A stretch of DNA of 15,950 nt from the NCBI GenBank assembly GCA_005772945.1, contig SXIE01000243.1, positions 1 to 15,950 of the forward strand. The letters are read 5' to 3'. Positions 1 to 6,971 of the stretch are shown here, piece after piece. The stretch comes from Pseudomonadota bacterium. Its GTDB lineage: Bacteria; Myxococcota; UBA9042; PHBI01. Positions within the stretch are counted from its first letter, which is position 1; each line of letters starts with the position of its first letter. The position numbers and the translations under genes were made by a program. Below the pieces are notes generated by a model. The model was not told the DNA's origin, made no database searches, and was given only the letters and a program-made list of their open reading frames with translations.

Positions 1-180
1 AGACGGCCGAGCTCGCGCGCGTGTCGAAGTCGCGGCCAGTCAGCCCGTCGACGCTGTCGAGCGCGTAGATGCGCGTCGTCTTGTCGCTCGCGGTCACGTC
101 GGTCGCCTCGAAGTAGAGGCGCACGAGGTCCTCACCGTGACGGTGTAGGTGGTCCCAACGCGGAGGCCGGTCAGGATCGT
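1..180 (-). pseudogene. decayed C-terminal remnant with FN3-like end, off left edge
   Basis: Read on the minus strand, about 133-180 gives a stretch that looks like the last strands of a fibronectin type III domain (T-I-L-T-G-L-R-V-G-T-T-Y-T-V-T-V). That frame then hits a TGA. From position 133 down to 2 a different minus frame is open and protein-like (begins E-D-L-V-R-L-Y-F-E-A-T-D-V, later R-I-Y-A-L-D-S-V-D-G-L-T-G-R) and leaves the window. The two would join with a one-step frameshift near 131-135. No convincing start lies upstream. I read it as the tail of a decayed secreted multidomain protein, but the stretch is short and GC-rich DNA makes spurious open frames, so confidence is low. 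An intact gene in the second frame beyond the edge is an alternative. Confidence 0.25.
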
Positions 181-495
181 GTGTCGGCTTCGGCGCCCGC
201 GACCTGCACGGCGAGCCGCATCTACGAGGCGAACGAGGTCGTGCCGACGCTCGTCGCGCCGAGGGGCGTGACGGTCACCGACAAGGCGAGCATCGATTAT
301 CCCCTCGAGAGTGGCACCCGCGCATCGCTACGCCGGAATCGAAAAGCGAGTTCGCATTCTACCCGATGGTACGCGGGCTCGCGACCCCACCAGCCACCAC
401 GAACCCGGCCATCGCTGGCCTGCGGGCGTTGGACGGGCCTGCGCCGCCCGTGCTAGGTGCACGACAAGCGGTCGTTCGCCACGCCGAGGAGCCCC
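181..495. other. stretch without a convincing gene
   Basis: Short open frames exist on both strands but none has a ribosome binding site together with protein-like composition. The plus frame from 181 briefly reads like a beta-rich protein (V-T-V-T-D-K-A-S-I-D-Y) and then turns Arg/Pro-rich. The likely content is decayed coding sequence continuing from 1-180, plus the upstream region of the lipoprotein gene at 496. No clear promoter was seen. Confidence 0.35.
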
Positions 496-993
496 ATGTC
501 CAGCTGCATCGACATTCTTCGTCTGTCCGCGCTCGCGCTCGCCTTCGGTATCGTCGGCGGCGGTTGCTCCAAGAACCCCTGCGCCATCAGCACGTCCTTC
601 ATGACCGCTGGCGATGACATGCGCGTCGACGAACGGCCGCTCGAGGCGGGACTCAAGGAGGTCGGCGTCCCCAGCACGGGGACCGTATGTGCGACCAAGG
701 GCGAGATGCGGCGCGCGCGACTCCCGGACGACGAGGTCACGGTCGTGTTCGCGAGCCCGACGACCGCCCTCGAGCTGGAGGCGCTCTGGGCCGCGCACCT
801 CGCGAAGGGCGGATGGACGGCCGGCGACACCAAGCCCACCGCCAAGGGTCTCGAGCTCACGTTCACGCAGGGGGCGTCGGACGCGCGCGGACCGCGCCTG
901 CGCGTGCGCGTCTTCGACGGCGTCCGCAACGACCAAGATGCGCCGATCGGCTACGCGCTCGCCCAGCTACAGGGTGCGGGCCGACCGCGCTGA
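496..993 (+). CDS. small lipoprotein of unknown function
   Basis: 165 residues. The ATG at 496 was chosen over the upstream GTG at 457 because GAGGAG (486-491) sits 4 bases before it and it gives a clean lipoprotein signal: a hydrophobic run at residues 5-20, then G-G-G-C with the lipidated Cys at 24. The mature part is about 140 residues. It has two further Cys (29, 65) that could pair, and a segment around residues 90-130 (W-A-A-H-L-A-K-G-G-W, then alternating hydrophobics L-E-L-T-F-T and L-R-V-R-V-F) suggesting a small alpha/beta or beta-sandwich fold in the periplasm or outer membrane. I do not recognise a family. It is convergent with the next gene, 28 bases away, with no strong terminator between. 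The lipoprotein call is firm; function is unknown. Confidence 0.8.
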   Translation: MSSCIDILRLSALALAFGIVGGGCSKNPCAISTSFMTAGDDMRVDERPLEAGLKEVGVPSTGTVCATKGEMRRARLPDDEVTVVFASPTTALELEALWAAHLAKGGWTAGDTKPTAKGLELTFTQGASDARGPRLRVRVFDGVRNDQDAPIGYALAQLQGAGRPR

Positions 994-1021
994 GACCACC
1001 CGCGCCGACGCCGCGCGCCGG

Positions 1022-3010
1022 TTACAGCTTGCGTAGGCGGGCCGGCTTGGTGGACCAGCTCGTGTCCTCGCACGAGACGCAGCCGAGCGCGTCGTAGATG
1101 TCGAACGTCTCGGGCAGCGGCTGGGTCGCGGGGGTCACCAGACTCGCGACGGGCTTGCCGGCGTAGGTCGACGCATAGGCCAGCGCCAAGGCGTAGAGCG
1201 CCTGAGCCGCATTCAGCGTCTTGCCGCCGACGGTGTACTGCGAGGGCACGAGGTTCGGCGGGGTCGGCGTCCAGGCGCTCGGGGCGTTCGGGTCTGGCGG
1301 CACCGTGGCCGCCGCCTTCGCGGCAATGGCCGACGCGAGGGTGCGAACCTCAGCCTGCGTGAGGGTCACCGGGCCGGTCGCCGCCACCGCGTCCTCGGGA
1401 CCATAGAAGCGCCCCATCGTCTGCGTCACGGGCAGCGCGTCGGCCGCCAGCGCGCGCGCGAGCAGGCCGAGCGCGTCCCGAAGCGAGTAGAACTCGACGC
1501 CGTCCGACAGGAAGCTCGGCGGCCGCGCGCCCCAATGCGTGAGCGCCCAGCGCGCGATGCGATCGAGCTCGGCGCCCGTGACCTCGAACAGGTCCGCGGG
1601 CGCGGCGATGGCGCGCAGCTCGTCGGTGCCGATGAAGCGGCTGCCCGGGTGGGCCGCGAAATACGTGCCCGCGAGGTACTCGAGGCCCGCGGCGGTCGCC
1701 TGGTACTTGGCCTCGATCTGGGCGGCGGTCGCGACCTGCTCGGCCGGGAGCGCGGGCGCTGTGGGGTGCGCGTAGCCGTGCTGCGTCGGGCTCTGCTTGG
1801 CGTAGATCCACTTCGAGGCGATGCCGTTGTTGAGGATCTGGATGCGGTGCGTGTCGAGCCCGACGAGGCGCGCGGCCACGGCGCCGGCGCCGCTCTCGAG
1901 CGTCGCCATGTGGGTGTCGCCGAGCCACTCGCCGTCGTTGACGCGCAGGACATCCTCCGCCCAGAACACGCCGCCGGCCGTCTCGCCGCTCGGCGCGAGG
2001 AGCGTGAAGAGCTCGGCCATCAACGCCTCGTAGTTCGGCACCTCGGGCGCGTGATCCGAGAAGCCGAAGGCGAGCCGCACGTCGGGCAGGCGACGCCGGA
2101 GCGCCCACTGCCCGCCGCCGTCCTCGAAGGGGCCTGTGCCGTCGTCGCCCGAGGCGAGTCCCGAGCAGATCTCGACCGGCCCGAAGGTCGTGCCGATCTC
2201 GACCACGCCGCCGACGCCGGGCGTGACGCAATCGCCGGTGCCGAGGTTCCGTTCGCAGCTCACCCAGTCGTCGAACGCGTTCGCGACGTCGGCGAAGGTC
2301 GAGTCGGCCGTGAGCGCTTTCTGCGGGCGGTTCAGGTAGGTCGGGTCGTGCTGGCCGTGGTAGCCGAAGTGGACCACCCCGCGCGCCGCGAGGCCCCGTA
2401 GATACGCGACGACGCCCCCCGTGCCATGGCGGTCGCCGATGGTCTTGGCGTCCGATCCCTGGAACTGGATCGTCCACTCGGGATGGCTGTCGGGGTGCGC
2501 GGCCGCGACGGCGTCGAGCATGTCGCCGGTCTTCTGATAGCGGGCCTCGGAGAGCGCGTGGTTGAAGGGGTCCTCGGTGTGCGTGAAGAGGAAGACGTAG
2601 ACCGGCTGCTCGGTCGTGCCGACAGGCGCGAGGTCGCCGACCGGCTCGGGGACGAACGGGGTGTCGCTCGTCTCGCCCGGGGTCGTGTCGCCGACTGTGG
2701 TCTCGGTCGCCACGGTCGTGTCGTGCGGGGTCGTTTCGTGCGGGGTCGTGTCGTGCGGGGTCGTTTCGGGGGTCACGACGTGGGTGTCGGTCGCGGTCGT
2801 CTCGGTGGCGACCACGTGCGTGTCGTTGCCGGTCGCCTCGGTCGTGACCACGCTCGAGTCGCCGGCCGTCGTCTCGGCGGCGACCACGCTCGTATCCGCT
2901 TGGCGCGCGGTCGTCTCGTCGTCGCAGGCCGCGGTGGTCGTGACGACCACACCCCCGACGAAGGCACACACGGCGAGACGCAAGATGGGCGACGGCAGGC
3001 TTGCGAACAT
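1022..3010 (-). CDS. lipoprotein with Thr-rich linker and a possible hydrolase-like domain
   Basis: 662 residues. The ATG at 3010 is preceded by GGGGAG at a 5-base spacing; upstream in-frame starts lack this. Residues 1-29 form a lipoprotein signal (V-V-V-T-T-T-A-A-C, Cys 29). Residues 31-125 are a low-complexity Thr/Asp/Glu linker, including P-H-D-T-T/P-H-E-T-T repeats. From about 136 a folded domain begins with Y-V-F-L-F-T-H-T-E-D-P-F-N-H (His144, Glu146, Asp147, His151). Next come W-T-I-Q-F-Q-G-S-D and H-F-G-Y-H-G-Q-H-D-P-T-Y (His214, His218, His221, Asp222). These His/Asp clusters on predicted strands suggest a metal-dependent alpha/beta-barrel hydrolase, perhaps polysaccharide-deacetylase-like; this is inference, not a recognised family match. 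It contains scattered Cys pairs, including C-V-S-C near the end. Likely tethered to the cell surface, with the linker spanning the envelope. Confidence 0.8.
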   Translation of the reverse strand: MFASLPSPILRLAVCAFVGGVVVTTTAACDDETTARQADTSVVAAETTAGDSSVVTTEATGNDTHVVATETTATDTHVVTPETTPHDTTPHETTPHDTTVATETTVGDTTPGETSDTPFVPEPVGDLAPVGTTEQPVYVFLFTHTEDPFNHALSEARYQKTGDMLDAVAAAHPDSHPEWTIQFQGSDAKTIGDRHGTGGVVAYLRGLAARGVVHFGYHGQHDPTYLNRPQKALTADSTFADVANAFDDWVSCERNLGTGDCVTPGVGGVVEIGTTFGPVEICSGLASGDDGTGPFEDGGGQWALRRRLPDVRLAFGFSDHAPEVPNYEALMAELFTLLAPSGETAGGVFWAEDVLRVNDGEWLGDTHMATLESGAGAVAARLVGLDTHRIQILNNGIASKWIYAKQSPTQHGYAHPTAPALPAEQVATAAQIEAKYQATAAGLEYLAGTYFAAHPGSRFIGTDELRAIAAPADLFEVTGAELDRIARWALTHWGARPPSFLSDGVEFYSLRDALGLLARALAADALPVTQTMGRFYGPEDAVAATGPVTLTQAEVRTLASAIAAKAAATVPPDPNAPSAWTPTPPNLVPSQYTVGGKTLNAAQALYALALAYASTYAGKPVASLVTPATQPLPETFDIYDALGCVSCEDTSWSTKPARLRKL
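2716..2760 (-). repeat. three 15-bp tandem repeats coding for P-H-[DE]-T-T
   Basis: Three consecutive 15-base units on the plus strand, TCGTGTCGTGCGGGG, TCGTTTCGTGCGGGG and TCGTGTCGTGCGGGG, differ at one base. On the minus strand they encode five-residue repeats in the Thr-rich linker of the surrounding lipoprotein. Being a multiple of three, copy-number change would alter linker length without a frameshift. Confidence 0.85.
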
Positions 3011-3103
3011 CGACACTCCCCTTTTCGATCGCCGATGATGGACGGCGAAGCAGCGGAGGGCAACCGCAACGTCCGTGCCGCCCGCGTCGGCCCGCACCTC
3101 GCT

Positions 3104-3126
3104 GTTACGTAACGTCGTACGTCAAC
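3104..3126. promoter_or_regulatory. palindrome GTTACGTAAC and related half-site, candidate operator
   Basis: Positions 3104-3113 are a perfect 10-base palindrome, GTTACGTAAC. A related GTACGTCAAC follows at 3117-3126. The pair lies in the 197-base gap upstream of the Thr-rich lipoprotein gene (start 3010). Read on the minus strand it includes TTGACG, a possible -35 element, but no good -10 is at the right distance. A dimeric regulator site is plausible; this is inference from symmetry and position only. Confidence 0.3.
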
Positions 3127-3207
3127 CGCCGGACTCACCGCCGACGCGGGCGCGTCGCGCCGCGTTGACAGCGTGGCACCCGCGCGCCAGCACCCACGCG
3201 AGCCGTC

Positions 3208-4653
3208 TCACGGAAGCCGGAGCGCGCGCTTGATCTTGGCCTCGACCCCCGCGAACTCCTCGGCGCTCGGGAACGTGTCGAGGATGAGCTGCCACTTGGC
3301 GATGGCCTCGCTCGGGCGCCCGAGGCGCATCAGGCAATCCCCGTAGAGCTCGAGCGTGCGCAGCATCTCGCGGTCGGCGGTCTGGCGCGGCGGGCGGGTT
3401 CGGAGGTCGGCCACCGCCTCGTCGAGAAAGGCGAGGGCCCTGGGCACGTACTGCGGATCGACCTCCGCCAGGCTCGGCGTCGTATGAACCCGGAGGTCCA
3501 AGAAGATCGTGGGCCGCCCAAGGACGATGAGCCCGCCGAGGTGACGCGCGACGGAATGCACCGCCGCGAAGGCCCACACGCCAGGCCACTCGCCGAGCCC
3601 GACGGCCTTCGCGCGCGCGAGGTCCTCGTCGGGCAGCGCGCCGCGACCGGTCTCCCAGGGCTCGAGCTTGCCATCCGGCGTGCGGACGGCCTTCATGTCA
3701 TCGATAAGGGCGCGCGCCTGAGCGAGGTGCTCTTCGGCGAGTAGCACGAAGCGCGCGCGGTCCGCCGCGGCAAGCGAGGCCGGAACGGCGTGGTTGGCGG
3801 CGCCCACGAGTCGCGTGATGCCGACCAGCGGAAGCTTCGCGAGGACGATGCGATAGGCGAAGTAGCGCCGCTGGTCGTCGGCGCTCGCCCGCGCCAGCCC
3901 GGAGGGGGTCACGCGCGCGATGAAGGCACGCGCCGAGGTCGCGAGCTCTGTTTCGGCGCTCGTGATGAGCGCCTGGCGCCGGTCCTTGGCGTCGTGGAGC
4001 TGCTTCACCAACGCCTGATAGCGCGCCTCCGCGAGCTTGAAGCCCGGGTTCTGCGCGACGACCTCGCCGAGCGCCTTGCGGGCGGCTTCGGGGTCCCCGC
4101 GATCGGCGAGGTCGAGGCCGCGCGCGAACGCGAGCAGCGCCGCGAGGTCGTCCACGCCGGCGGACGCGACGCTGGCCGCACGGGCCCCGAGGGCACGCGC
4201 CAAGCGCTCGGTGAGGGCGGCCTCGAGCGCGAAGAGCTTGTCCTTGTGGCCGAGGATCTTGTCGGCGTACGTGACCTTGCCACTCTCGATCTCGATCAGG
4301 CGCACGTCGAGACGCAGCGCGGGATCCACGGCCGTCACGGCGCCGGCCACGGCATACCGAGCGCCGACCAACTTGCCGATGCGCTGGGCGGTCGCGGGGT
4401 CGACGAGCGCACTGTGCTGGAGCCGCAGCTCGCCGAGAACCGCCTCGAGCTTCGCGCGCTCGACGACCGTCACGCCCGGCACCTGCGCCAGGTCGGTGAT
4501 GACCATGTCGGCGAGCCCCTTGCCGAGCACGTCGAACGCGGCGTCGGCCGTGTGGTTGTCGAAGGTGAGCACGCACACCGACGTTTCGGCGCGCGCCGCG
4601 CCGAGTGCCCCGACCGTCCACAGAAACGCCATCACGCGAACGAAACGACCCAT
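3208..4653 (-). CDS. periplasmic CsgG-like/TPR protein
   Basis: 481 residues. The ATG at 4653 has GGAGG (complement of 4658-4662) just upstream; an in-frame ATG 18 bases earlier has no such site. Residues 1-22 are a signal peptide with a likely A-R-A cleavage site. Residues 23-160 match the CsgG/FlgO-type fold seen in many bacterial envelope proteins: V-C-V-L-T-F-D-N, a G-L-A-D-M-V-I-T-D-L segment, V-T-V-V-E-R-A-K-L, then R-I-G-K-L-V-G-A-R-Y-A-V-A-G-A-V and V-R-L-I-E-I-E-S-G-K-V. About residues 165-215 and the last 60 residues look like TPR helices (A-F-A-R-G-L-D-L-A-D-R-G-D-P-E-A-A; L-G-R-P-S-E-A-I-A-K-W). It may sense or help assemble envelope complexes. It is divergent from the glycerophosphotransferase-like gene, 57 bases away, so the two may share a control region. 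Confidence 0.8.
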   Translation of the reverse strand: MGRFVRVMAFLWTVGALGAARAETSVCVLTFDNHTADAAFDVLGKGLADMVITDLAQVPGVTVVERAKLEAVLGELRLQHSALVDPATAQRIGKLVGARYAVAGAVTAVDPALRLDVRLIEIESGKVTYADKILGHKDKLFALEAALTERLARALGARAASVASAGVDDLAALLAFARGLDLADRGDPEAARKALGEVVAQNPGFKLAEARYQALVKQLHDAKDRRQALITSAETELATSARAFIARVTPSGLARASADDQRRYFAYRIVLAKLPLVGITRLVGAANHAVPASLAAADRARFVLLAEEHLAQARALIDDMKAVRTPDGKLEPWETGRGALPDEDLARAKAVGLGEWPGVWAFAAVHSVARHLGGLIVLGRPTIFLDLRVHTTPSLAEVDPQYVPRALAFLDEAVADLRTRPPRQTADREMLRTLELYGDCLMRLGRPSEAIAKWQLILDTFPSAEEFAGVEAKIKRALRLP

Positions 4654-4710
4654 GCAGCCTCCGCGCGGCACTCTATGCCTCAGCCGGCGCTTTCATGGTA
4701 GGCAGCGGCC

Positions 4711-5925
4711 ATGAAGATCCTCGTCTGGGCGACGACTTTCGGGGCCGATCTCTGGAGCCTCACGCGCTACCTCGCGGCGCGCGACGACGTCGACGTGCGC
4801 GTCGTCCTCCCTGGCAAGCGCGGCTTCCTCGCCGAGGGCGTCGCGCGCCTCCTGCCGGTGGCGGCGCCGCTCATCCAACGCCGCCCTTGGCACGAAATTC
4901 TCGCCGTTGGCCCTGGACTCGGCGCTTCGAAACACGGCGCGATCTCGGCCACGCGCTTCCGCCCCGATGTGACCATCCTCGACAACCGCGTCCCGCTGCG
5001 CGCGCCGTCTCCCAAAGGCTTCGTCCTGTGGCACGGCTTCGGCTGGAAGGGCCCCAACGACCGCCAGGAGTTCCGCGTCCTCCACGGCCAACTGCGCGCG
5101 TGCTTCGGCGAGCCGCTCGCGCCGAACCGCGACTTCCGCTGGTCGTGCTTCGGACCCTGGGACCTCGAACATCGCACCGAAGTCTCGGGCTTCGCGCCCG
5201 AAAACTGCCGCATGGTCGGCGCCTGCAGCCACGACGACCTGCGCGTGCCGCTCGAGAAGGTCCGCGCGCAACCCTACTACCCGTTCGACCTGCGCAAGCC
5301 GACCGTCCTCATCGCCCCGACCTGGCATTACGGCGAGGTCTTCGCGCACTGGGGCAAGGACGCCGAGATCTTCGAGCGCCTCCTCACGCATCTCGGCCGC
5401 CGCGGCGCGAACGTCATCCTGCGCCTCCACGACAGCTTCCGCTTCGAGCCGCCCTACCGCGCCTTCCTCGACGGCCTCGCGCGCCGCCACGCGCACGTGC
5501 TCCTCAAGTACAAAGACCAGCACCCGGATAATTGCCTCGACATGCAAGTGTCGGATGCGCTCATCACGAACTACTCCTCGATCGCCAACCTCTACTACGC
5601 GACCGGCCGACCGACCGTGCACGTCTATCCGGTGCGCGACGCGGACGAGGCCTTCACCTGGCGGACCTACACCCTGCTCGGCGTGCGCAAGCAGCAAGTC
5701 CAAAACGCGCGCTTCATCTGGAAGCTCCCACCCGAGGACCACGGCGGGCTCCTCGCGCGCGACGTCGCGCAGCTCTTCGCCGCCGTCGACCAGGCGCTCG
5801 ACGACCCGAGCTGCTGCCGCGCCACGACGCAGGCGTTCCTCGATCGCCACATGCTCGGCGCCGACGGACGCAACTGCGAACGGACCCTGGGTGCCTTGCG
5901 CGAGCTCGTGAGTGCCTCTCCGTGA
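4711..5925 (+). CDS. CDP-glycerol glycerophosphotransferase-family enzyme
   Basis: 404 residues, starting M-K-I-L-V-W-A-T-T-F-G at the ATG at 4711; the ribosome site is weak. The fold is GT-B-like, as in TagB/TagF polymer transferases. The C-terminal half carries the family signatures: V-L-I-A-P-T-W-H-Y-G-E near 205-215, N-V-I-L-R-L-H-D near 238-245, and D-A-L-I-T-N-Y-S-S-I-A-N-L-Y-Y near 286-300, which form the nucleotide-donor site in known members. Known members move glycerol-phosphate or related groups from CDP-activated donors onto polymers at the cytoplasmic membrane face. In a Gram-negative this would mean building or decorating a surface polysaccharide. No transmembrane segment is evident. 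It is followed 40 bases later by an acetyltransferase, probably in one transcript. The exact donor and acceptor cannot be read from sequence. Confidence 0.85.
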   Translation: MKILVWATTFGADLWSLTRYLAARDDVDVRVVLPGKRGFLAEGVARLLPVAAPLIQRRPWHEILAVGPGLGASKHGAISATRFRPDVTILDNRVPLRAPSPKGFVLWHGFGWKGPNDRQEFRVLHGQLRACFGEPLAPNRDFRWSCFGPWDLEHRTEVSGFAPENCRMVGACSHDDLRVPLEKVRAQPYYPFDLRKPTVLIAPTWHYGEVFAHWGKDAEIFERLLTHLGRRGANVILRLHDSFRFEPPYRAFLDGLARRHAHVLLKYKDQHPDNCLDMQVSDALITNYSSIANLYYATGRPTVHVYPVRDADEAFTWRTYTLLGVRKQQVQNARFIWKLPPEDHGGLLARDVAQLFAAVDQALDDPSCCRATTQAFLDRHMLGADGRNCERTLGALRELVSASP

Positions 5926-5965
5926 GCGGGCTCAGAGAGCGGGCGCGGGGCGCTGGGCCGCGCCA

Positions 5966-6727
5966 ATGAGAGCGGTGGTGGCGATCGAGCGCATCGCGGC
6001 CGACCTCGCTCGCCTCGGCGTCGTCGCCGGCGACACCCTCATGGTGCATGCCTCGCTTCGGGCCATCGGCCCCGTAGAGGGAGGGGCAGACGGCGTGATC
6101 GACGCGCTCGAGGCGGTGCTGGCCGGTGGGACGCTTCTCATGGTGCTGGGCGCCGCTGACGACGGCACGCCCTTCGACGCATCGACGACGCCCGCGGATC
6201 CGGAGGTCGGGGTCTTGGCAGAAACCCTGCGACGCCGACCCGGTGTGCGCGTCACTGATCACCCGGAAGGTCGCTTCGCCGCTCTTGGTGCGGATTCGGC
6301 GCTGCTCCTTGCGGATTCCCCGTGGCATGACTACTTCGGCCTCGGTTCGCCGCTGCATCGACTGGTGTCGGAAGGCGGACGTGTCCTCAGGATGGGGGCC
6401 GACGACAACACGACGACTCTCCTTCATCATGCCGAGTACCTGGTCCCACTCATCGCCAAGCGGCGCGTGCGCCGCGAGCGGGTGATCATGACTCCGCGCG
6501 GGCCGGAGCGTCGAATCGTCACAGCGCTCGACAACAGCGAGGGCATCGTGGATTGGCCCGGCGAAGACTACTTCGCTTCGATTCTCCGCGCGTTCCGCGA
6601 AACCGGCCTTGCGCGGCGAGGGCTGGTCGGGGGGGCCGCGAGCGAACTCTGTGATGCCGGCGAGCTGGTGGCTTTCGGGGTGAATTGGATGGCAGCGCGC
6701 TTCGAGCGCCCCACAGAGGTACGATAA
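5966..6727 (+). CDS. AAC(3)-family N-acetyltransferase homologue
   Basis: 253 residues, close to the usual 260-290 of the antibiotic N-acetyltransferase family. The ATG at 5966 begins M-R-A-V-V-A-I-E-R-I-A-A-D-L; an earlier in-frame GTG at 5912 overlaps the previous gene and adds a poor N-terminus. Family marks, in order: M-V-H-A-S-L-R-A-I-G-P-V-E-G-G, D-H-P-E-G-R-F-A-A-L-G, F-G-L-G-S-P-L-H-R-L-V, and G-A-D-D-N-T-T-T-L-L-H-H-A-E-Y, which holds the conserved T-x-x-H-x-x-E-type active-site region. Characterised members move acetyl from acetyl-CoA to an amine on aminoglycosides, but many chromosomal homologues act on other amino substrates. Next to a surface-polymer transferase, acetylation of an amino sugar or a lipid/polymer precursor is at least as likely as drug resistance. 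Confidence 0.85.
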   Translation: MRAVVAIERIAADLARLGVVAGDTLMVHASLRAIGPVEGGADGVIDALEAVLAGGTLLMVLGAADDGTPFDASTTPADPEVGVLAETLRRRPGVRVTDHPEGRFAALGADSALLLADSPWHDYFGLGSPLHRLVSEGGRVLRMGADDNTTTLLHHAEYLVPLIAKRRVRRERVIMTPRGPERRIVTALDNSEGIVDWPGEDYFASILRAFRETGLARRGLVGGAASELCDAGELVAFGVNWMAARFERPTEVR

Positions 6728-6971
6728 TCGTCGATTGCTCGTGCCGCCGATCGAAGCAGCGATGAGAGTGCCGCTGATCACCAGGGCACCGAGCGTCCGG
6801 TCGCCGTTGCGTCCGTCAGCGAGCTGGTCAGCGCGTAGCGCCGCTGCGCCCCGCGCACGAGGCCGGTTGAGACCGCTTGAGACCGCTTGAGATGCCTCGC
6901 GCGGCCGAGGGCCCTATGACGATTCGCGCATCCGGTTCGCGTCCGTCAACCCTGGCAAGCGGTGCTCCATC
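6728..6971. other. intergenic gap with a short tandem repeat
   Basis: This 244-base gap has no convincing gene on either strand. It separates the acetyltransferase from the large exported protein and should hold the latter's promoter. No good sigma-70 pair was seen. The only structure found is the 10-base repeat at 6867-6896. Confidence 0.5.
6867..6896. repeat. 10-bp direct repeat TTGAGACCGC
   Basis: TTGAGACCGC occurs twice in tandem, followed by a third, partial copy (TTGAGATGCC), about 75-105 bases upstream of the ATG at 6972. The 10-base period matches one DNA turn, so the copies would lie on one face of the helix, as in sites for activators or array-binding regulators. No regulator is identified. 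Confidence 0.55.

Noticed and set aside
1350..2969. 539-residue minus-strand open frame in another phase of the Thr-rich lipoprotein gene
   Set aside because: Almost only Arg, Gly, Ala, Pro and His; lies entirely within a better supported gene.
4693..5850. 385-residue minus-strand open frame opposite the glycerophosphotransferase-like gene
   Set aside because: Composition is Arg/Glu/Val-rich and domain-free, whereas the plus strand has clear family motifs. Typical antisense frame in GC-rich DNA.
5966..6727. Calling this an acquired aminoglycoside resistance gene
   Set aside because: Family membership is clear, but codon use matches the neighbours, it sits in a putative polymer operon, and chromosomal homologues often have other substrates.
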